The notes beneath the pieces are model-generated. The model worked only from the letters and a program-made list of their open reading frames with translations, was not told where the DNA came from and ran no database searches. Of a DNA stretch of 7,159 nt, positions 5,976 to 7,159 are shown in pieces. Made by a program: the position numbers and the translations under genes. The first letter of the stretch is position 1; the number at the start of each line of letters is the position of its first letter. This stretch comes from Halomonas sp. GTDB lineage: Bacteria; Pseudomonadota; Gammaproteobacteria; Pseudomonadales; Halomonadaceae. The stretch lies in contig SKHS01000113.1 of the NCBI GenBank assembly GCA_007116835.1, forward strand, positions 1 to 7,159, written 5' to 3'.

Positions 5976-6893
5976 CTAGGCTTCAAGGAAGTCGCGCGGT
6001 AGTTTCATCATTTGTCGCCAAAGGCGTTCAACGCCGGGTTTATGAACAAGCGAACAGCGATATAGGCGAATTTCCAGGGGGATATCCCAACTTTCATCCC
6101 CTGCTCTCACTAACTTGCCGGTTTTGAGTTCTTCACGAATGCAGAAATCAGGAATCCAAGCGATGCCCACGCCTTGCAGTACCATGCCTTTCAAACCTTC
6201 AGCCATGGCCGTTTCGTAAACAGTGCGCAACTTCATGCGTACAGGATCATTTTTAAGCAGCATACGCACACTGCGGCCAAGAAAAGCGCCTTGGGTATAG
6301 GCTAAGTAAGGAATGGAGTTATCGTTTTGAATCGAAAAAAGTGGCTTCCCCTGCTCATCTGGCAATGTCACAGGCAGCATTTTTACTTTACCAATTGAAA
6401 ACGAAGGGAACACTTCTGCGTCCAGTTGCATGGTCGCAAACGGATCATAGTAAGCTAGCATCAAGTCGCAGTTACCTTCTCGGAGAACGTGAATAGCTTC
6501 TCCAACATTCATCGCGACTAGGCGGGTTGGCAGCTCCCCTAACCCTTTTTGCAAGCGAGAGATCCAAGGAGGAAAAAAGCTTAGTGCCAAGGAGTGTGCT
6601 GCCACGATATCGAGCGCTTCATTGGCAATTGAAAGCCCTCTTAAATGACTTAACGACTCGTTTAGTTGTTCAACCAAATTACGTGCCGTAATTAAAAACA
6701 GCTGGCCTTCAGAAGAGAGTCCAACAGGCGTTGTTGAGCGATCTACTAAGGTAACACCTACCGCTTGCTCGAGTGCACGAATGCGACGGCTGAAGGCAGG
6801 CTGGGTAACGTGCCGCTGCCTGGCGGAGGCAGAAAAGCTGCGTGTATTGGCTAACGCAACGAAATCTTCGAGCCATTTTGTTTCTAAATTCAC
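5976..6893 (-). CDS. LysR-family transcriptional regulator, HypT/YjiE-like
   Basis: DNA-binding regulator of 305 aa, a normal LysR length. The winged helix-turn-helix covers about residues 5-64, with FSASARQRHVTQPAFSRRI (20-38) as the recognition region. The effector domain spans about 92-295. NLETKWLEDF, QPAFSRRIRALEQA and GVGIAWIP resemble E. coli HypT (YjiE), the hypochlorite-responsive activator. Of HypT's three regulatory methionines (123, 206, 230), my alignment from memory gives Leu114, Leu205 and Met230 here, so the same oxidation switch is unlikely to operate unchanged. The start is GTG at 6893, with AAGGAG six bases upstream (6900-6905); the upstream ATG at 6998 would add 35 unrelated residues. 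It converges on nadM with only 36 bp between stops. No divergent target gene is visible before the window ends. Confidence 0.9.
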   Translation of the reverse strand: MNLETKWLEDFVALANTRSFSASARQRHVTQPAFSRRIRALEQAVGVTLVDRSTTPVGLSSEGQLFLITARNLVEQLNESLSHLRGLSIANEALDIVAAHSLALSFFPPWISRLQKGLGELPTRLVAMNVGEAIHVLREGNCDLMLAYYDPFATMQLDAEVFPSFSIGKVKMLPVTLPDEQGKPLFSIQNDNSIPYLAYTQGAFLGRSVRMLLKNDPVRMKLRTVYETAMAEGLKGMVLQGVGIAWIPDFCIREELKTGKLVRAGDESWDIPLEIRLYRCSLVHKPGVERLWRQMMKLPRDFLEA

Positions 6894-6957
6894 CCAAAAC
6901 TCCTTGTGGCCAATATCGTCAGCTGCGTGCGAAAGATGGTGAGTGTTTACTGAATGG

Positions 6958-6978
6958 GTGCGGTAAGGTAAGCCGCAC
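6958..6978. promoter_or_regulatory. Dyad upstream of the LysR gene, possible operator
   Basis: GTGCGG (6958-6963) and CCGCAC (6973-6978) are perfect 6-bp arms around a 9-bp centre, 65-85 bp upstream of the GTG start. LysR regulators commonly bind dyads upstream of their own gene, so autoregulation is possible. The dyad lacks the textbook T-N11-A spacing. It could also be an mRNA hairpin if transcription starts further upstream. Confidence 0.35.
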
Positions 6979-7061
6979 GAGAAACTACTTTTTTCCACAT
7001 TGGCCGCTGGTTTATTTCATCAATTGTGATTCGGCGACAGTGGTTGAATTCTCTTTCCAAC

Positions 7062-7067
7062 ATTATA
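7062..7067 (-). promoter_or_regulatory. Candidate -10 box for the LysR gene
   Basis: On the minus strand this reads TATAAT, identical to the sigma-70 -10 consensus, in the context GTATAATGT that is also found at the fmdB candidate promoter. No good -35 hexamer is found at 16-18 bp. The implied leader is about 160 nt. The remaining bases to 7159 hold no supportable gene. Confidence 0.3.
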
Positions 7068-7159
7068 CGTATCTCGTTAGCAAAAGAGGTGCTTGGTATG
7101 AACGCAGTTATTTAAAAATTAAGCCGAAATGAGTGAATGTCTAAATTAATGATGCCTAC

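Noticed and set aside
7098..7115. Five-codon ORF (MNAVI) after AGAGG, as a possible leader peptide
   Set aside because: There is a plausible ribosome-binding site, but no attenuator or downstream gene is visible within the window, and such short ORFs arise often by chance.
6842..7132. Plus-strand 96-codon frame over the LysR start and upstream region
   Set aside because: It overlaps the conserved HTH region of the regulator in antisense, has no family features and no convincing ribosome-binding site.

Overview
The window looks like ordinary chromosomal sequence from a gammaproteobacterium. The family is probably Halomonadaceae (Halomonas/Vreelandella-like), with Pseudomonas-like proteins. 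This rests on recalled protein similarity: AspRS and the hydroxyacid dehydrogenase resemble Pseudomonas/Halomonas homologues almost along their length. GC content is moderate by eye. There is no sign of a mobile element, CRISPR array, phage, rRNA or tRNA.

Layout: (1) 1-2227, minus strand: fmdB (zinc ribbon) followed 66 bp later by aspS, then a clear rho-independent terminator at the window's left edge. (2) 2228-2501: a 274-bp divergent intergenic region rich in small repeats, with a perfect TATAAT facing fmdB. (3) 2502-3449, plus: a D-2-hydroxyacid dehydrogenase of the glycerate dehydrogenase/hydroxypyruvate reductase type. (4) 3476-4682, minus: a YihY/UPF0761 inner-membrane protein and, 31 bp downstream, an acylphosphatase, probably one transcript. 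(5) 4683-4844: a divergent promoter region. (6) 4845-5939, plus: a fused NMN adenylyltransferase-Nudix protein (NadM-Nudix type). (7) 5976-6893, minus: a LysR-family regulator related to E. coli HypT/YjiE, converging on the previous gene. (8) 6894-7159: upstream region of the regulator, with a dyad and a TATAAT but no gene.

Functionally these are housekeeping and metabolic genes: translation (AspRS), NAD synthesis/recycling (NadM-Nudix), 2-ketoacid reduction (HprA-like) and a possible stress-type regulator. The only operon-like pairs are fmdB-aspS and yihY-acyP.

I found no clearly new multi-gene system. The points most worth a second look are: the Nudix box, where a metal-ligand Glu is replaced by Arg; the HypT-like regulator, which keeps only one of the three redox methionines; the non-discriminating AspRS signature; and the repeat-rich fmdB leader.
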